The notes: generated by a model from the sequence alone, not told the origin. A stretch of DNA of 16,507 bases from Actinomycetes bacterium (GCA_021791615.1 JAJYWG010000276.1:1-16507), one strand, 5' to 3'. Shown: positions 7,338 through 16,507, counted from the first letter of the stretch. Numbers and translations: made by a program.

Positions 7338-8674
7338 GGCCGGCCGATCCCCGTGTAGTCGAACCCGAACCGGCGCACGGCGGCCGGGTCCATGATGTTG
7401 CGAGTGTCGACCATCGATGGTGAGGCCATCAGGTCGCGGACCTTTGCCAGGTCGACCCGCCGCAGCTCGTCCCACTCGGTGAGGATGGCCACCACCCGGG
7501 CCTCCTGGCAGGCCTCGTAGGGGTCGCCGCAGATCTCGATGCCGTCCAAGTCGTCGCCGTCGGGCCGGCCTCCCGGCTCGGGGACCGCCACCGTGGGGTC
7601 GTAGGCCCTGACGCGGGCTCCCGCGGTACGCAGGCGTTGGGCGACGTCGACCGCCGGCGAGCTCCGCCGGTCGTCGGTCCCCGCCTTGAACGACAGCCCC
7701 CACACGGCCACCGTCGCACCGTCCAGCCCGCCGGCTGCCCGTTCGATCTTGGCCACGACTCGTTCGAGCTGGTCGTCGTTGGCGGCGATCGCGCTTCGAA
7801 GGAGGGAGAAGTCGTACCCCGCGCCTTGGGCGATCTGGACCAGCGCCGCGGTGTCCTTGGGCAGGCAGGACCCCCCCCATCCCGGCCCGGGCCGGAGGAA
7901 CTCGAAGCCGATCCTCTTGTCGTACCCGAGACCGAGGACCAGGTCGCGGACGTCCGCGCCCACGGACTCGCACAGGCAGGCCAGGGCGTTCACGAAGCTG
8001 AGCTTGGTCGCGAGGAACGCGTTGGAGGCGTACTTGATCGTCTCGGCGGTCACGGTGTCGGTGACGATGAGCGGCGCGCCGGTTGCGGCGAACAGCTCGC
8101 CCACCCGGGTCGCCGCCACCGGGTCGTCGGCGCCCACGACGACCCGGTTGGGATGGAGGCTGTCGGGCACGGCCGTCCCTTCCCGCAGGAACTCCGGGTT
8201 GGACACGACCGTCACGTCGTTGCGCCCGGTCACGCGGCTGACGAGCGCGGCGGTCCCGACGGGGACGGTGGACTTGTTCACCACGACCGCATCCCGCTCG
8301 AGGTGGTCGGCGATCTCCTCGGCGGCCGCCTCGACGAACGACAGGTCGGCCGCGCCGTCGGCCCCGGAGGGGGTCGGCACGCAGAGGAACACGAACTCCG
8401 CCCCTTTCACCGCCTCGACCGCCGACTCGACGAACGACAGGCGCCCCGAGGCCGTCCCGGAGGCCACCAGCTCGCCAAGGCCCTGCTCGACGATCGGCAT
8501 CTCGCCTCGGCGAAGGAGCGCCAGGCGCCGGGCGTCCCGCTCGGCGCACACCACCCGATGGCCGAAGTGAGCCAGCACGGCCGCCGTCGGCAGCCCGACG
8601 TACCCCGCGCCGATCACGGCCACCTGGCGCTCCCCTCCGGGGAGGCGCTTGGCAGGTGCAGGCGGCCCGCTCAC
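7334..8674 (-). CDS. ugd: UDP-glucose 6-dehydrogenase
   Basis: This cytosolic enzyme oxidises UDP-glucose to UDP-glucuronate with two NAD+. The protein has 446 aa, normal for the bacterial family. Domain order is: NAD-binding GAGYVGL at 22-28, VFLCVPTP, NKSTVPVGTA, SNPEFLREG, the central dimerisation helix with ETIKYASNAFLATKLSFVN, the catalytic cysteine C270 in GPGWGGSCLPKD, and the C-terminal UDP-binding domain with WGLSFKAGTDDRRSSP. The start is GTG at 8672-8674, which overlaps the rmlD stop in a GTGA and leaves about 17 residues before the first strand. The same frame stays open for another 666 bases upstream, but that stretch is antiphase to rmlD. Its product is the substrate of the downstream UXS-like enzyme. 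The UDP-glucose specificity (rather than UDP-ManNAc or GDP-mannose) is inferred from the overall motif set and from that neighbour. Confidence 0.95.
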   Translation of the reverse strand: MSGPPAPAKRLPGGERQVAVIGAGYVGLPTAAVLAHFGHRVVCAERDARRLALLRRGEMPIVEQGLGELVASGTASGRLSFVESAVEAVKGAEFVFLCVPTPSGADGAADLSFVEAAAEEIADHLERDAVVVNKSTVPVGTAALVSRVTGRNDVTVVSNPEFLREGTAVPDSLHPNRVVVGADDPVAATRVGELFAATGAPLIVTDTVTAETIKYASNAFLATKLSFVNALACLCESVGADVRDLVLGLGYDKRIGFEFLRPGPGWGGSCLPKDTAALVQIAQGAGYDFSLLRSAIAANDDQLERVVAKIERAAGGLDGATVAVWGLSFKAGTDDRRSSPAVDVAQRLRTAGARVRAYDPTVAVPEPGGRPDGDDLDGIEICGDPYEACQEARVVAILTEWDELRRVDLAKVRDLMASPSMVDTRNIMDPAAVRRFGFDYTGIGRP

Positions 8675-9600
8675 CGGGACCCCACCCGATCGCCGGACGC
8701 GAGCAGCGGGACGAGCCGGGCCAGCCCGTCCTCCCAGGGCGGCAGGGCCGGGAGACCGGCCAGGCGCAGTGCCGCGTTGTCCAACACCGAGCAGGCCGGC
8801 CGAGGTGCCGGCCGGGGCGGGTCCAGGTCGGCCGTGGCAATAGGCATCACCTGGTCCGGGTCCCCGCCGGCCGCCGCCACAACGGCCTTGGCGAACCCCC
8901 ACCACGTCGTCTCTCCTTGGTTCGTGACGTGGTAGAGGCCGGGCCGGCGATCGCTGCCGAGGGTCACCACGGCGGCAGCCAGGTCGGCGGTGAAGGTCGG
9001 TGAGCCGCGCTGGTCGTCGACGAAGCGAAGCGCAGTCCCTCCCGCGGCCAGCCGCAGGATCGTCGCCACCATGTTGGGTCCCGTCGCCCCGCACAGCCAC
9101 GAGGTCCTCACGACCGTCGAGCCCGGTGGGCACTCCCGCTCGCCCCCGAGCTTGCTCCGCCCGTAGACCGACAGCGGGTGGGGCTCGTCCCACTCGGTGT
9201 AGGGGCGGTCGGCCCGGCCGTCGAACACGTAGTCGGTCGAGATGTACACGAGGTGGGCATGCCAGCGTGCGGCCGCCTCGGCCACGTGCCGGGTCCCGAG
9301 CGCGTTCACCCTGAACGCCCGATCGGGCTCGGTCTCGCACGCGTCCACCGCGGTGTACGCGGCGGCGTGGACGATGACGTGGGGCCGGATGGACTCGACC
9401 GCGTCGAGCACCGCGGTGCGGTCGTCGACTGCCAGGGCAGCGTGGTCGGCCGCGACGACCTCGGTTGCGACTTCCACCGGACCCTCTGGGCCGTAGAGTG
9501 CCCGGCGCCGGCCCCCCGGAGGCACCGCACCGGAGAAGGCGGCGACCAGATCGTGGCCGAGCTGCCCCCCGGCCCCGGTGACCAGGACCCGTTGCTCCAT
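8671..9600 (-). CDS. rmlD: dTDP-4-dehydrorhamnose reductase
   Basis: RmlD catalyses the last step of dTDP-L-rhamnose synthesis, NAD(P)H-dependent reduction of dTDP-4-keto-L-rhamnose. The 309-aa protein is the usual size. It shows GAGGQLG at 9-15 (the QLG form typical of RmlD), VIVHAAAYTAVDACE (75-89), ISTDYVFDG at 120-128, the catalytic pair Y146/K150 in YGRSK, and VRTSWLCG. The DQRGSPTFTADLA segment and the SVLDNAALRLAG end match the family. I chose ATG 9598-9600, 13 bp after the rmlB stop, with gaggtggt about 8-15 bases before it; GTG at 9609 is possible but would sit on that ribosome binding site. The frame stays open upstream only as a shadow of rmlB. It follows the rmlB-like gene directly; rmlA and rmlC, needed for the complete route, are not in this window. 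Confidence 0.95.
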   Translation of the reverse strand: MEQRVLVTGAGGQLGHDLVAAFSGAVPPGGRRRALYGPEGPVEVATEVVAADHAALAVDDRTAVLDAVESIRPHVIVHAAAYTAVDACETEPDRAFRVNALGTRHVAEAAARWHAHLVYISTDYVFDGRADRPYTEWDEPHPLSVYGRSKLGGERECPPGSTVVRTSWLCGATGPNMVATILRLAAGGTALRFVDDQRGSPTFTADLAAAVVTLGSDRRPGLYHVTNQGETTWWGFAKAVVAAAGGDPDQVMPIATADLDPPRPAPRPACSVLDNAALRLAGLPALPPWEDGLARLVPLLASGDRVGSR

Positions 9601-9613
9601 GACGGCCACCACC

Positions 9614-10621
9614 TCAGCGCGGCGGGGCCCAGGACGACTCGGCGACCGGTGCCCGGTCCACGAGCGGCTGCCACCATGTGCGGTGCTCGGCGTACCAGCG
9701 GACGGTCTCGGCCATGCCCTCGGCGAAGTCGATCTCGGGACGCCAGCCCAGCCGGCCGGTGATCTTGGACGAGTCGAGCAGGTAACGGCGATCGTGCCCC
9801 GGACGGTCCGCCACGATCTCCTTGAGCGACGCCGGCTTGCCGAGGAGGCCGAGGACCATGTCGGCGATCTCCGCGATGCTGGCCTCGACACCGCTGCCGA
9901 CGTGGTAGGTCTCCCCGACCTCGCCGTGCTCGAGCACCGCCTCGACGGCCCGGCAATGGTCGACGACGTGCAACCACTCCCGCCTGTTCTGGGTGGACGC
10001 GTACAGGGGCAGCGGCGTGTCGTCGAGAGCGTGGGTGGTGAAGAGGGGGATCACCTTCTCGGGGAACTGGTACGGGCCGTAATTGTTGCAGCAGTTCGTG
10101 ATGGTGATCGGGAGCTCGTACGTCTCCCCGTAGGCGCGCACCGCGTGGTCGGCCCCGGCTTTCGACGCGTTGTAGGGGGTGCGGGGACGGTACGGGCTCT
10201 CCTCGCTGAAGCGCTCCTCGGAGTCGAGGGCGAGGTCGCCGTAGACCTCGCAGGTGGAGATGTGGTGGAAGCGCCGGACCCCTCGCCGCCGGGCCGCTTC
10301 GAGCATCGTCTGGGTGCCGAGCACGTTGGTGCGGAAGAAGAGGGCGGGGTCCAGCACCGCCAAGCTGTTGTGCGACTCGGCGGCGAAGTGGACCACGGTG
10401 TCGATCGCCTCGTCTTCGAGCGTGCGGTGGGCGGCGTCGAGATCGCAGATGTCGCCTCGCACGAAGGTGATCCGGTCTTCGACATCGGCCAGGTTCGGGA
10501 GGTTGCCGGCGTAGGTGAGGACGTCGTAGGCCACCACGTGGTCACCGGGGTGGTGTTCGACCCAGTAGCGGACGAAGTTCGAGCCGATGAAACCGGCCCC
10601 GCCGGTCACGAGCAGGCGCAT
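9614..10621 (-). CDS. rmlB: dTDP-glucose 4,6-dehydratase (RmlB family, with altered active-site residue)
   Basis: RmlB enzymes convert dTDP-glucose to dTDP-4-keto-6-deoxyglucose with bound NAD+, the second step of dTDP-rhamnose synthesis. The 335-aa protein has GGAGFIG at 7-13, DVLTYAGN (33-40), Y150/K154 in YNASK, NCCNNYGPYQFPEK, and STQNRREWLHVVDHC, all RmlB hallmarks. The canonical active-site triad Thr-Asp-Glu (in STDEVYG) reads STCEVYG: Cys124 (codon 10250-10252) replaces the Asp that acts as general acid, while Glu125 is kept. The usual SHVDRS loop reads SHNSLA (83-88). These substitutions may mark a diverged subgroup with normal activity or a different dehydratase. ATG 10619-10621 starts 12 bp after the biotin ligase stop. 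The ribosome binding site is weak. The adjacent rmlD argues for a role in dTDP-rhamnose supply. Confidence 0.88.
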   Translation of the reverse strand: MRLLVTGGAGFIGSNFVRYWVEHHPGDHVVAYDVLTYAGNLPNLADVEDRITFVRGDICDLDAAHRTLEDEAIDTVVHFAAESHNSLAVLDPALFFRTNVLGTQTMLEAARRRGVRRFHHISTCEVYGDLALDSEERFSEESPYRPRTPYNASKAGADHAVRAYGETYELPITITNCCNNYGPYQFPEKVIPLFTTHALDDTPLPLYASTQNRREWLHVVDHCRAVEAVLEHGEVGETYHVGSGVEASIAEIADMVLGLLGKPASLKEIVADRPGHDRRYLLDSSKITGRLGWRPEIDFAEGMAETVRWYAEHRTWWQPLVDRAPVAESSWAPPR

Positions 10622-10633
10622 AAGCCAGTCAGC

Positions 10634-11440
10634 TTACCCGGACGCCGCGGGGTCCCCCGAGGCCGCGCCCTGCTCCGGCGGTGGGGCGGGGCGCAGGTGG
10701 CGCACGTCGCCGACGGCCACGACCCGGCGCGCGCCATCGACGTCGACCACGAGGTGCCCGGGACCGGTGAGGTCCACCGCATGGCCGGCGAACGCCGAGC
10801 CGTCGGTGAGCTCGACGCGCACCTGGCGGCCGAGGGTCGCGCAACGCACCCGCAGCTCCTGGGCCAGGGCCTTTCGCCCTCTCGCGCCGCCGAGCGCGCC
10901 GGCGCGCCCACCGAGCGCGGCCAACCACCCTTCGAGGAGCGCCTCGCGTTCGACCGCGCGCCCGGCGACGTCGCTGAGGCAGGTGCCCCCGGCCTCGGGC
11001 GGTCCTGGCCAGTCGACGTTCAGGCCCAGCCCAACCACCATCGCCACCGACCCCGGTACGCCACCCGGCGCACCCGGGTCGACCTCGGCGAGGACCCCGG
11101 CGAGCTTGCGGTCGTCCACCACGAGGTCGTTGGGCCACTTCACTTCGGCGCGGACCCCGGCCACCTCCCGGCACGCGTCGACGGCAGCCAGCGCCACCGC
11201 CACCGCGCCCAAGGGCCGGTCCTCTGGGTCGAGGCACGGGCGGAGCAGCACCGAGACCAGCAGGCAGGTGCCGGGGGGCGCCTCCCAGCGCCGGCCAAGC
11301 CGTCCGCGGCCCGCGCTCTGGTGGTCGGCGACGGCGACGAGCCCCGCGGGCGCGCCCGAGCGCGCCTGTTCGAGCAGGTAGGTATTGGTCGACCCGAGGC
11401 GCTCGAACCGACGGACCTCGAAGGGGTGCGCGGCGGACAT
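10634..11440 (-). CDS. birA: Biotin--[acetyl-CoA-carboxylase] ligase (BirA catalytic form)
   Basis: This enzyme activates biotin to biotinyl-5'-AMP and attaches it to the lysine of biotin carboxyl carrier domains. The 268-aa protein begins directly with the ligase domain: FERLGSTNTYLLEQA, then the biotinyl-AMP-binding GRGRLGR at 44-50, WEAPPGTCLLVSVLLRP, and KWPNDLVVDDRKLAGVL (about 100-116). The short C-terminal domain includes GHLVVDVDGARRVVAVGDVRHL. It lacks the N-terminal winged helix of E. coli BirA, so it is a group I enzyme that should not repress biotin genes itself. I chose ATG 11440 rather than the upstream ATG at 11530, because the extra 30 residues are basic, unrelated to the family and would fill the divergent spacer. 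It is divergent from a biotin-dependent carboxylase, its likely substrate, and is the first gene of the run that continues with rmlB; the shared operon is inferred from the 12-bp gap. Confidence 0.94.
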   Translation of the reverse strand: MSAAHPFEVRRFERLGSTNTYLLEQARSGAPAGLVAVADHQSAGRGRLGRRWEAPPGTCLLVSVLLRPCLDPEDRPLGAVAVALAAVDACREVAGVRAEVKWPNDLVVDDRKLAGVLAEVDPGAPGGVPGSVAMVVGLGLNVDWPGPPEAGGTCLSDVAGRAVEREALLEGWLAALGGRAGALGGARGRKALAQELRVRCATLGRQVRVELTDGSAFAGHAVDLTGPGHLVVDVDGARRVVAVGDVRHLRPAPPPEQGAASGDPAASG

Positions 11441-11532
11441 GGCAGGAACCCTACGGCGCGTGACAGTGTGGTGAGGCCACCGGCACTGCCGGTGGCGAGC
11501 AAGATGAGAGAAGACCAGTCGAAAGGCCAAGC
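11441..11532. promoter_or_regulatory. Divergent intergenic region between birA and the acyl-CoA carboxylase gene
   Basis: These 92 bp must hold the start signals for both divergent transcription units. The carboxylase ribosome binding site aaagg (11522-11526) lies six bases before GTG 11533. On the minus strand aggg precedes the birA ATG by about eight bases. I could not assign convincing -35/-10 pairs on either strand. The main structure is a 21-bp palindrome near the middle, listed separately. Confidence 0.6.
11476..11496. promoter_or_regulatory. 21-bp perfect palindrome, candidate operator between birA and the carboxylase gene
   Basis: Arms gccaccggca (11476-11485) and tgccggtggc (11487-11496) are perfect reverse complements around a single C. 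As RNA it could fold into a 9-bp stem with a 3-nt loop. It lies upstream of both divergent genes and has no following T-run, so it is unlikely to be a terminator for either. A dimeric repressor controlling both the biotin ligase operon and the carboxylase would be a natural role, but no known motif is recognised. Confidence 0.5.
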
Positions 11533-13311
11533 GTGCTGAACAAGGTGCTCGTTGCCAACCGCGGAGAGATCGCCGTGCGGGTCATGCGGACCTGCCGGGA
11601 GATGGGCATCGCCACCGTGGCGGTCTACTCGGAAGCCGACCGGGACGCGCTCCACGTCCGCATGGCCGACGAGGCCTACGCCCTCGGCGGGGAGACGGCG
11701 GCCGAGAGCTACCTGAACACGGACGCGATCGTCTCTGCGATCGAGCGCAGCGGCGCCGACGCGGTCCATCCCGGCTACGGCTTCTTCTCGGAGAACCCGG
11801 ACTTCGCCCGGGCGATCACCTCCCTCGGGGTGACGTTCGTCGGGCCGCCTCCCGAGGCCATGGAAGTCATGGGCGACAAGATCAGCTCCCGGCTGGCCGC
11901 CGACGCCGCAGGTGTCGCCGGGGTCCCGGGGCGCTCCGAACCCCTCGGCGCGCCCGACGAGGTGGTCTCGTTCGGCGAGCAGCACGGGTGGCCGGTGGCC
12001 ATCAAAGCGGCCTACGGCGGCGGCGGGCGCGGCATGAAGGTGGTGTCATCGGCGGCCGAGGCGGCCGAGGCCCTGGAATCGGCCCAACGCGAGGCCCAGG
12101 CCTACTTCGGTCGCCCCGAGGTCTACTTGGAGCGCTACCTGTCGTGGCCCCGGCACATCGAGATGCAAGTCCTCGCCGACACCCACGGCCACACCCTGTG
12201 GCTCGGGGAGCGGGACTGCTCGTGCCAGCGGCGCCACCAGAAGCTGATCGAAGAGAGCCCCGCTCCGGACTTTCCCGACGAGATCCGCCGGGCCATGGGG
12301 GAAGCGGCGGTGAAGGTCACCCAGGCGTGCGGCTACGTGAACGCCGGCACCGTCGAGTTCTTGTACCAGGACGGTGAGTTCTACTTCTTGGAGATGAACA
12401 CCCGCCTCCAAGTCGAGCATCCGGTGACCGAGCTGGTGACCGGGCTCGACCTGGTCGCATGGCAGCTCCGGATCGCCGCCGGCGAGGAGCTCACGCTCGA
12501 CCAGGAGACCCTCGATCGGCGAGGCCATGCCATCGAGGTGCGGATCAACGCCGAGGACCCCACTGCCGGGCGCTTCCTCCCCTCGCCGGGGACCGTCACC
12601 CGTTTCGACCCGCCGGCCGGTCCGGGCGTGCGCCTGGATGCCGGCTACGCCGCAGGCGACACCGTGAGCCGCCACTACGACAACCTCGTGGCCAAGCTCG
12701 TGGTGTGGGCCGAGGACCGCGAGGCCGCCCGTCGCCGGATGCTCCGAGCGCTCGGCGAGACCCGGATCGACGGGGTGCTGACCACCATCCCGGCCGACGT
12801 CGCCATCCTTTCGCACCCGGACTTCGCCTCGGCAGCCCACTCCACCCGTTGGGTGGAAGACAGCTTGGACCTCTCGGGGATCGTGGCGGAGCCTGCCGAA
12901 GCCGGGCCGGGCACGGGCGAAGGCGACGAGCCGCCGCGGGTCAGGCGCGACGTGACCGCCGAAGTCGACGGCCGGCGCTACACGGTTGCCCTCTGGGTGC
13001 CCGAGGCGGAGGGCTCGGTCGCGCCCGCCTCGGCGTCCGGTGGGCGGACCGCGGCCGCTCCCCGCCGCCGCTCCCACGCTCCGAGCGGCGGCGCAGCGTC
13101 AGGCTCGGTCACGGTCCCCATGCAGGGCACGATCGTCAAGGTCCTGGTGGCCGAAGGCGACGTCGTCGACGTGGGGCAGGGGATCTGCGTGCTCGAAGCG
13201 ATGAAGATGGAGAACGCCGTCAACGCCGAGAAGGCCGGGGTGGTCAAGGAAGTCCGGGTGGCTGCCGGGGACTCCGTCGGCGGCGGCGACGTGGTGGCGC
13301 TCATCGAATAG
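11533..13311 (+). CDS. Acetyl/propionyl-CoA carboxylase alpha subunit (biotin carboxylase + BCCP)
   Basis: This 592-aa cytoplasmic subunit carboxylates its own biotin with bicarbonate and ATP; a separate beta subunit, not in this window, transfers the carboxyl group to acetyl-CoA, propionyl-CoA or a longer acyl-CoA. The biotin carboxylase part starts at once with [20 protein letters not shown]. It includes [10 protein letters not shown], the ATP-grasp glycine loop [42 protein letters not shown] and [10 protein letters not shown] linker rich in Ala, Ser, Pro and Arg (about 485-520) leads to the carrier domain with EAMKMEN, where K558 (codon 13204-13206) is the biotinylation site. GTG 11533 is supported by aaagg six bases upstream. 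The two-domain layout matches actinobacterial AccA/PccA proteins. The neighbouring methylmalonyl-CoA mutase suggests propionyl-CoA use, but acceptor choice lies in the missing beta subunit. The divergent biotin ligase would modify it. Confidence 0.95.
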   Translation: MLNKVLVANRGEIAVRVMRTCREMGIATVAVYSEADRDALHVRMADEAYALGGETAAESYLNTDAIVSAIERSGADAVHPGYGFFSENPDFARAITSLGVTFVGPPPEAMEVMGDKISSRLAADAAGVAGVPGRSEPLGAPDEVVSFGEQHGWPVAIKAAYGGGGRGMKVVSSAAEAAEALESAQREAQAYFGRPEVYLERYLSWPRHIEMQVLADTHGHTLWLGERDCSCQRRHQKLIEESPAPDFPDEIRRAMGEAAVKVTQACGYVNAGTVEFLYQDGEFYFLEMNTRLQVEHPVTELVTGLDLVAWQLRIAAGEELTLDQETLDRRGHAIEVRINAEDPTAGRFLPSPGTVTRFDPPAGPGVRLDAGYAAGDTVSRHYDNLVAKLVVWAEDREAARRRMLRALGETRIDGVLTTIPADVAILSHPDFASAAHSTRWVEDSLDLSGIVAEPAEAGPGTGEGDEPPRVRRDVTAEVDGRRYTVALWVPEAEGSVAPASASGGRTAAAPRRRSHAPSGGAASGSVTVPMQGTIVKVLVAEGDVVDVGQGICVLEAMKMENAVNAEKAGVVKEVRVAAGDSVGGGDVVALIE

Positions 13312-13335
13312 GCGGCGGCTGCCCGCCAGAGGAGC

Positions 13336-14949
<1,614 letters not shown>

Positions 14950-15015
14950 CGCGCCAGGTTACGTCGCCGAAGCCGTGGCCACATCCTGGCTCGCGGTCGC
15001 GGCGATGCGAGTGAC

Positions 15016-15045
15016 TTGAAGAGGGCTCCGTCCGCACCGCATACT
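15016..15045 (+). promoter_or_regulatory. Possible sigma70-type promoter for the secreted Ig/GYW-repeat protein
   Basis: TTGAAG at 15016-15021 and CATACT at 15040-15045 are separated by 18 bp. Each matches four of six bases of the -35 and -10 consensus, and they stand out in an otherwise GC-rich spacer. Transcription would start near 15052 and give a leader of roughly 75 nt. The gene itself has a strong ribosome binding site, ggaggggg, ending a few bases before ATG 15129. The spacer 14950-15128 must also contain the divergent mutase promoter, which I could not assign. Confidence 0.35.
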
Positions 15046-15128
15046 TGTTACCCATCAGTAGCCGGTGCGAGCCGTCTCGGCGCGCGCCGGTAGGCAGACC
15101 CAGCTCGGGGAGCGGGGAGGGGGAGCGG

Positions 15129-16507
15129 ATGAGACGGGTGCTCAGGTTCGTGTCCGGGGCGTCGGCGGCGGTGCTGCTGGCCGGGGCACTGGGGATCGCA
15201 GGGGAGATCGGGACCAGCCTGGTGGCCGGAGCCCCGAGCGCGTCGGCCGACACCCCGAGCTACACCGCGTCGTGCACGACAATCCCCGTCGTGACAAAGC
15301 TCACATTCACCGGGACGGTCACCGACGGCCTGCTCACCCCCGGCGTCGTCACACCCAAGGGCACGGTCACCCCCGAGACACTGATGCTGCGGATCCACGT
15401 GGCCAAGTCGCTGGCCGGCTTGCTGAGCGGCCACAAGTTCGGGGCCAAGGTGACGATGGGCGCGGCGATCACCGGGGCCACGCCGGCGACCGGGACGCTC
15501 ACGTTCACAAAGACCGTCACAGTGCCCCAGACATCGACAATCCCCGCGACAGGCCTGGCCATCACAGCCCCCGGGACGCTCACACCGTCTGCGCTCACGG
15601 CCGGCACATCCGGCCTCATCACCCTCGGCCAGGACGCCTCGAGCCCGGCGACATACCGGACCAGCATCACAGTCACACTCAGCGGGACCCACGCCGGGCC
15701 CTACCACTGCTCCAACCCGGCCGAGCGGATCGCCTACACCACGGTGAAGGGACCGCTCTCGGTCACCACCACGAGCCTGCCGACCGCAGAAGTCGGCACC
15801 TCCTACCAGGGCACACTCCTCGCCCAGGGCGGCGTCACCCCCTACACGTGGTCGGCGACCGGTCTGCCGACAGGGCTGAGCCTCGACACCTCCACCGGGA
15901 CCATTTCCGGCAAGCCGACCAAGGCCGGCACATTCACCGTGAGAGCCACGGCGTCGGCGGCCACACCGGCCCTGTCACCGGTGTCGGCGACAATTCCCCT
16001 GGTCGTGAAGTCACCCCCGCCGCTCGTCGTCACCACGACGGCCCTACCGTCGGGCACCTCGGGGACGGCCTACACGGCCGACCTGGAGGCCAGCGGAGGG
16101 GTGACCCCGTACACCTGGAAAGCCACAGGACTGCCGTCGGGGCTCAGCCTCGCTGCCGCGACGGGAGTCATCAGCGGGACCCCGACGACTTCGGGGTCCT
16201 CGAACGTCACCGTGTCGGTCACCGGCACGACAGGGCAGAAGACCTCGGCAACCCTCGTCCTGGACGTGGCTTCCGCCACCCCCCCGGCGCCGCCCTCGGG
16301 CTACTGGCAAGTCGCCTCAGACGGCGGGATCTTCAGCTTCGGGTCGGCCAAGTTCTCCGGCTCGATGGGCGGCACCCCGTTGAACGCCCCTGTCGTCGGG
16401 ATCGCCGCGGCGCCCACAGGCGGGGGCTACTGGGAGGTGGCCTCCGACGGCGGGATCTTCAGCTTCGGGTCGGCCAAGTTCTCCGGATCCATGGGCGGCA
16501 AGCCGCT
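15129..16507 (+). CDS. Secreted protein with Ig-like (He_PIG-type) domains and 42-residue [11 protein letters not shown] repeats, cut by window edge
   Basis: The frame is open from ATG 15129 to the window end (459 codons, no stop), so the C-terminus is missing. A signal peptide is clear: MRRVLRF, a hydrophobic Ala/Leu/Gly core, and a signal-peptidase site after ASA (residue 40), so the mature protein is exported, presumably by the Sec system. Residues 41 to about 210 form an unrecognised Thr-rich domain with two cysteines. Two similar Ig-like domains follow, near 212-296 and 299-381, each with [17 protein letters not shown]...TG.ISG.PT, the pattern of putative Ig domains (He_PIG). After a Pro-rich linker, a 42-residue repeat begins at residue 391 ([15 protein letters not shown]) and again at 433 ([15 protein letters not shown]). 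Such repeats are, from memory, common in large exported actinobacterial proteins and may form a beta-propeller-like fold. Function is unknown; a surface or matrix-binding role is inferred. It is unusually rich in ACA threonine codons. Confidence 0.88.
   Translation, partial: MRRVLRFVSGASAAVLLAGALGIAGEIGTSLVAGAPSASADTPSYTASCTTIPVVTKLTFTGTVTDGLLTPGVVTPKGTVTPETLMLRIHVAKSLAGLLSGHKFGAKVTMGAAITGATPATGTLTFTKTVTVPQTSTIPATGLAITAPGTLTPSALTAGTSGLITLGQDASSPATYRTSITVTLSGTHAGPYHCSNPAERIAYTTVKGPLSVTTTSLPTAEVGTSYQGTLLAQGGVTPYTWSATGLPTGLSLDTSTGTISGKPTKAGTFTVRATASAATPALSPVSATIPLVVKSPPPLVVTTTALPSGTSGTAYTADLEASGGVTPYTWKATGLPSGLSLAAATGVISGTPTTSGSSNVTVSVTGTTGQKTSATLVLDVASATPPAPPSGYWQVASDGGIFSFGSAKFSGSMGGTPLNAPVVGIAAAPTGGGYWEVASDGGIFSFGSAKFSGSMGGKP
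16299..16507 (+). repeat. 126-bp tandem coding repeat (42 residues), first copy and part of second
   Basis: Copy one spans 16299-16424; copy two starts at 16425 and is cut by the window end. A 41-bp block is identical in both copies (16320-16360 and 16446-16486), encoding [14 protein letters not shown]. Near-identity at the DNA level suggests recent duplication or gene conversion, and more copies probably lie beyond the window. Confidence 0.88.

Noticed and set aside
7338..8840. Upstream extension of the UXS-like frame to 8840 (818 codons in all)
   Set aside because: This part overlaps ugd in another frame and is Arg/Gly/Pro-rich shadow sequence. The real start is the GTG in the GTGA overlap at 7337.
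11441..11530. Longer biotin ligase starting at ATG 11530
   Set aside because: The extra 30 residues do not resemble a winged helix or the ligase family, and they would consume nearly all of the divergent promoter spacer.
13312..13335. Bidirectional terminator between the convergent carboxylase and mutase genes
   Set aside because: Only a 5-bp GC stem with a 4-base loop (13314-13327) is visible and no T-run follows on either strand, so the evidence is too weak.

Overview
The window is a high-GC stretch that looks like a chromosomal segment of an actinomycete. The class Acidimicrobiia is my best guess. The reasons are the GC-rich third codon positions, frequent GTG starts, 4-bp GTGA gene overlaps, an actinobacterial WbbL-like rhamnosyltransferase, and a secreted protein with '[13 protein letters not shown]' repeats. 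The taxon is an inference; no rRNA or other marker is present.

Layout, left to right. Bases 1-137 are less GC-rich and hold the first codons of an IS607-type serine recombinase (minus strand, running off the left edge), so a mobile element abuts the 3' end of prfB. Next come prfB (release factor 2) and secA (Sec translocase motor) on the minus strand, overlapping by 14 bp. A gene-free 464-bp region (4180-4643) follows, carrying five 11-bp direct repeats and a perfect palindrome upstream of secA. From 4644 to 11440 there is a compact minus-strand run of seven genes, transcribed from right to left: biotin ligase (birA-like), rmlB-like, rmlD, UDP-glucose 6-dehydrogenase, UDP-glucuronate decarboxylase-like SDR, a polyprenol-phosphate-type GT2, and a WbbL-like rhamnosyltransferase. 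Neighbouring genes overlap by 4-8 bp or are 12-13 bp apart, so this is probably one operon. After a 92-bp divergent spacer with a 21-bp palindrome come a biotin carboxylase/BCCP acyl-CoA carboxylase alpha subunit (plus strand), a convergent stand-alone methylmalonyl-CoA mutase catalytic subunit (minus strand), and the start of a large secreted Ig-like/GYW-repeat protein (plus strand) that runs off the right edge.

How they fit together. RmlB and RmlD supply the later steps to dTDP-L-rhamnose (RmlA and RmlC are not here), and the WbbL-like enzyme would use it. Ugd and the decarboxylase-like SDR would convert UDP-glucose to UDP-glucuronate and then UDP-xylose, pointing to an envelope or exported polysaccharide containing rhamnose and xylose or glucuronate. 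The biotin ligase would charge the BCCP lysine of the divergent carboxylase. That carboxylase and the mutase fit the propionyl-CoA to methylmalonyl-CoA to succinyl-CoA route. I did not find a clear new defence or mobile system. The points most worth a second look are the repeat array before secA, the Cys-for-Asp change in the RmlB active site, the palindrome between birA and the carboxylase, and the unusual secreted repeat protein.
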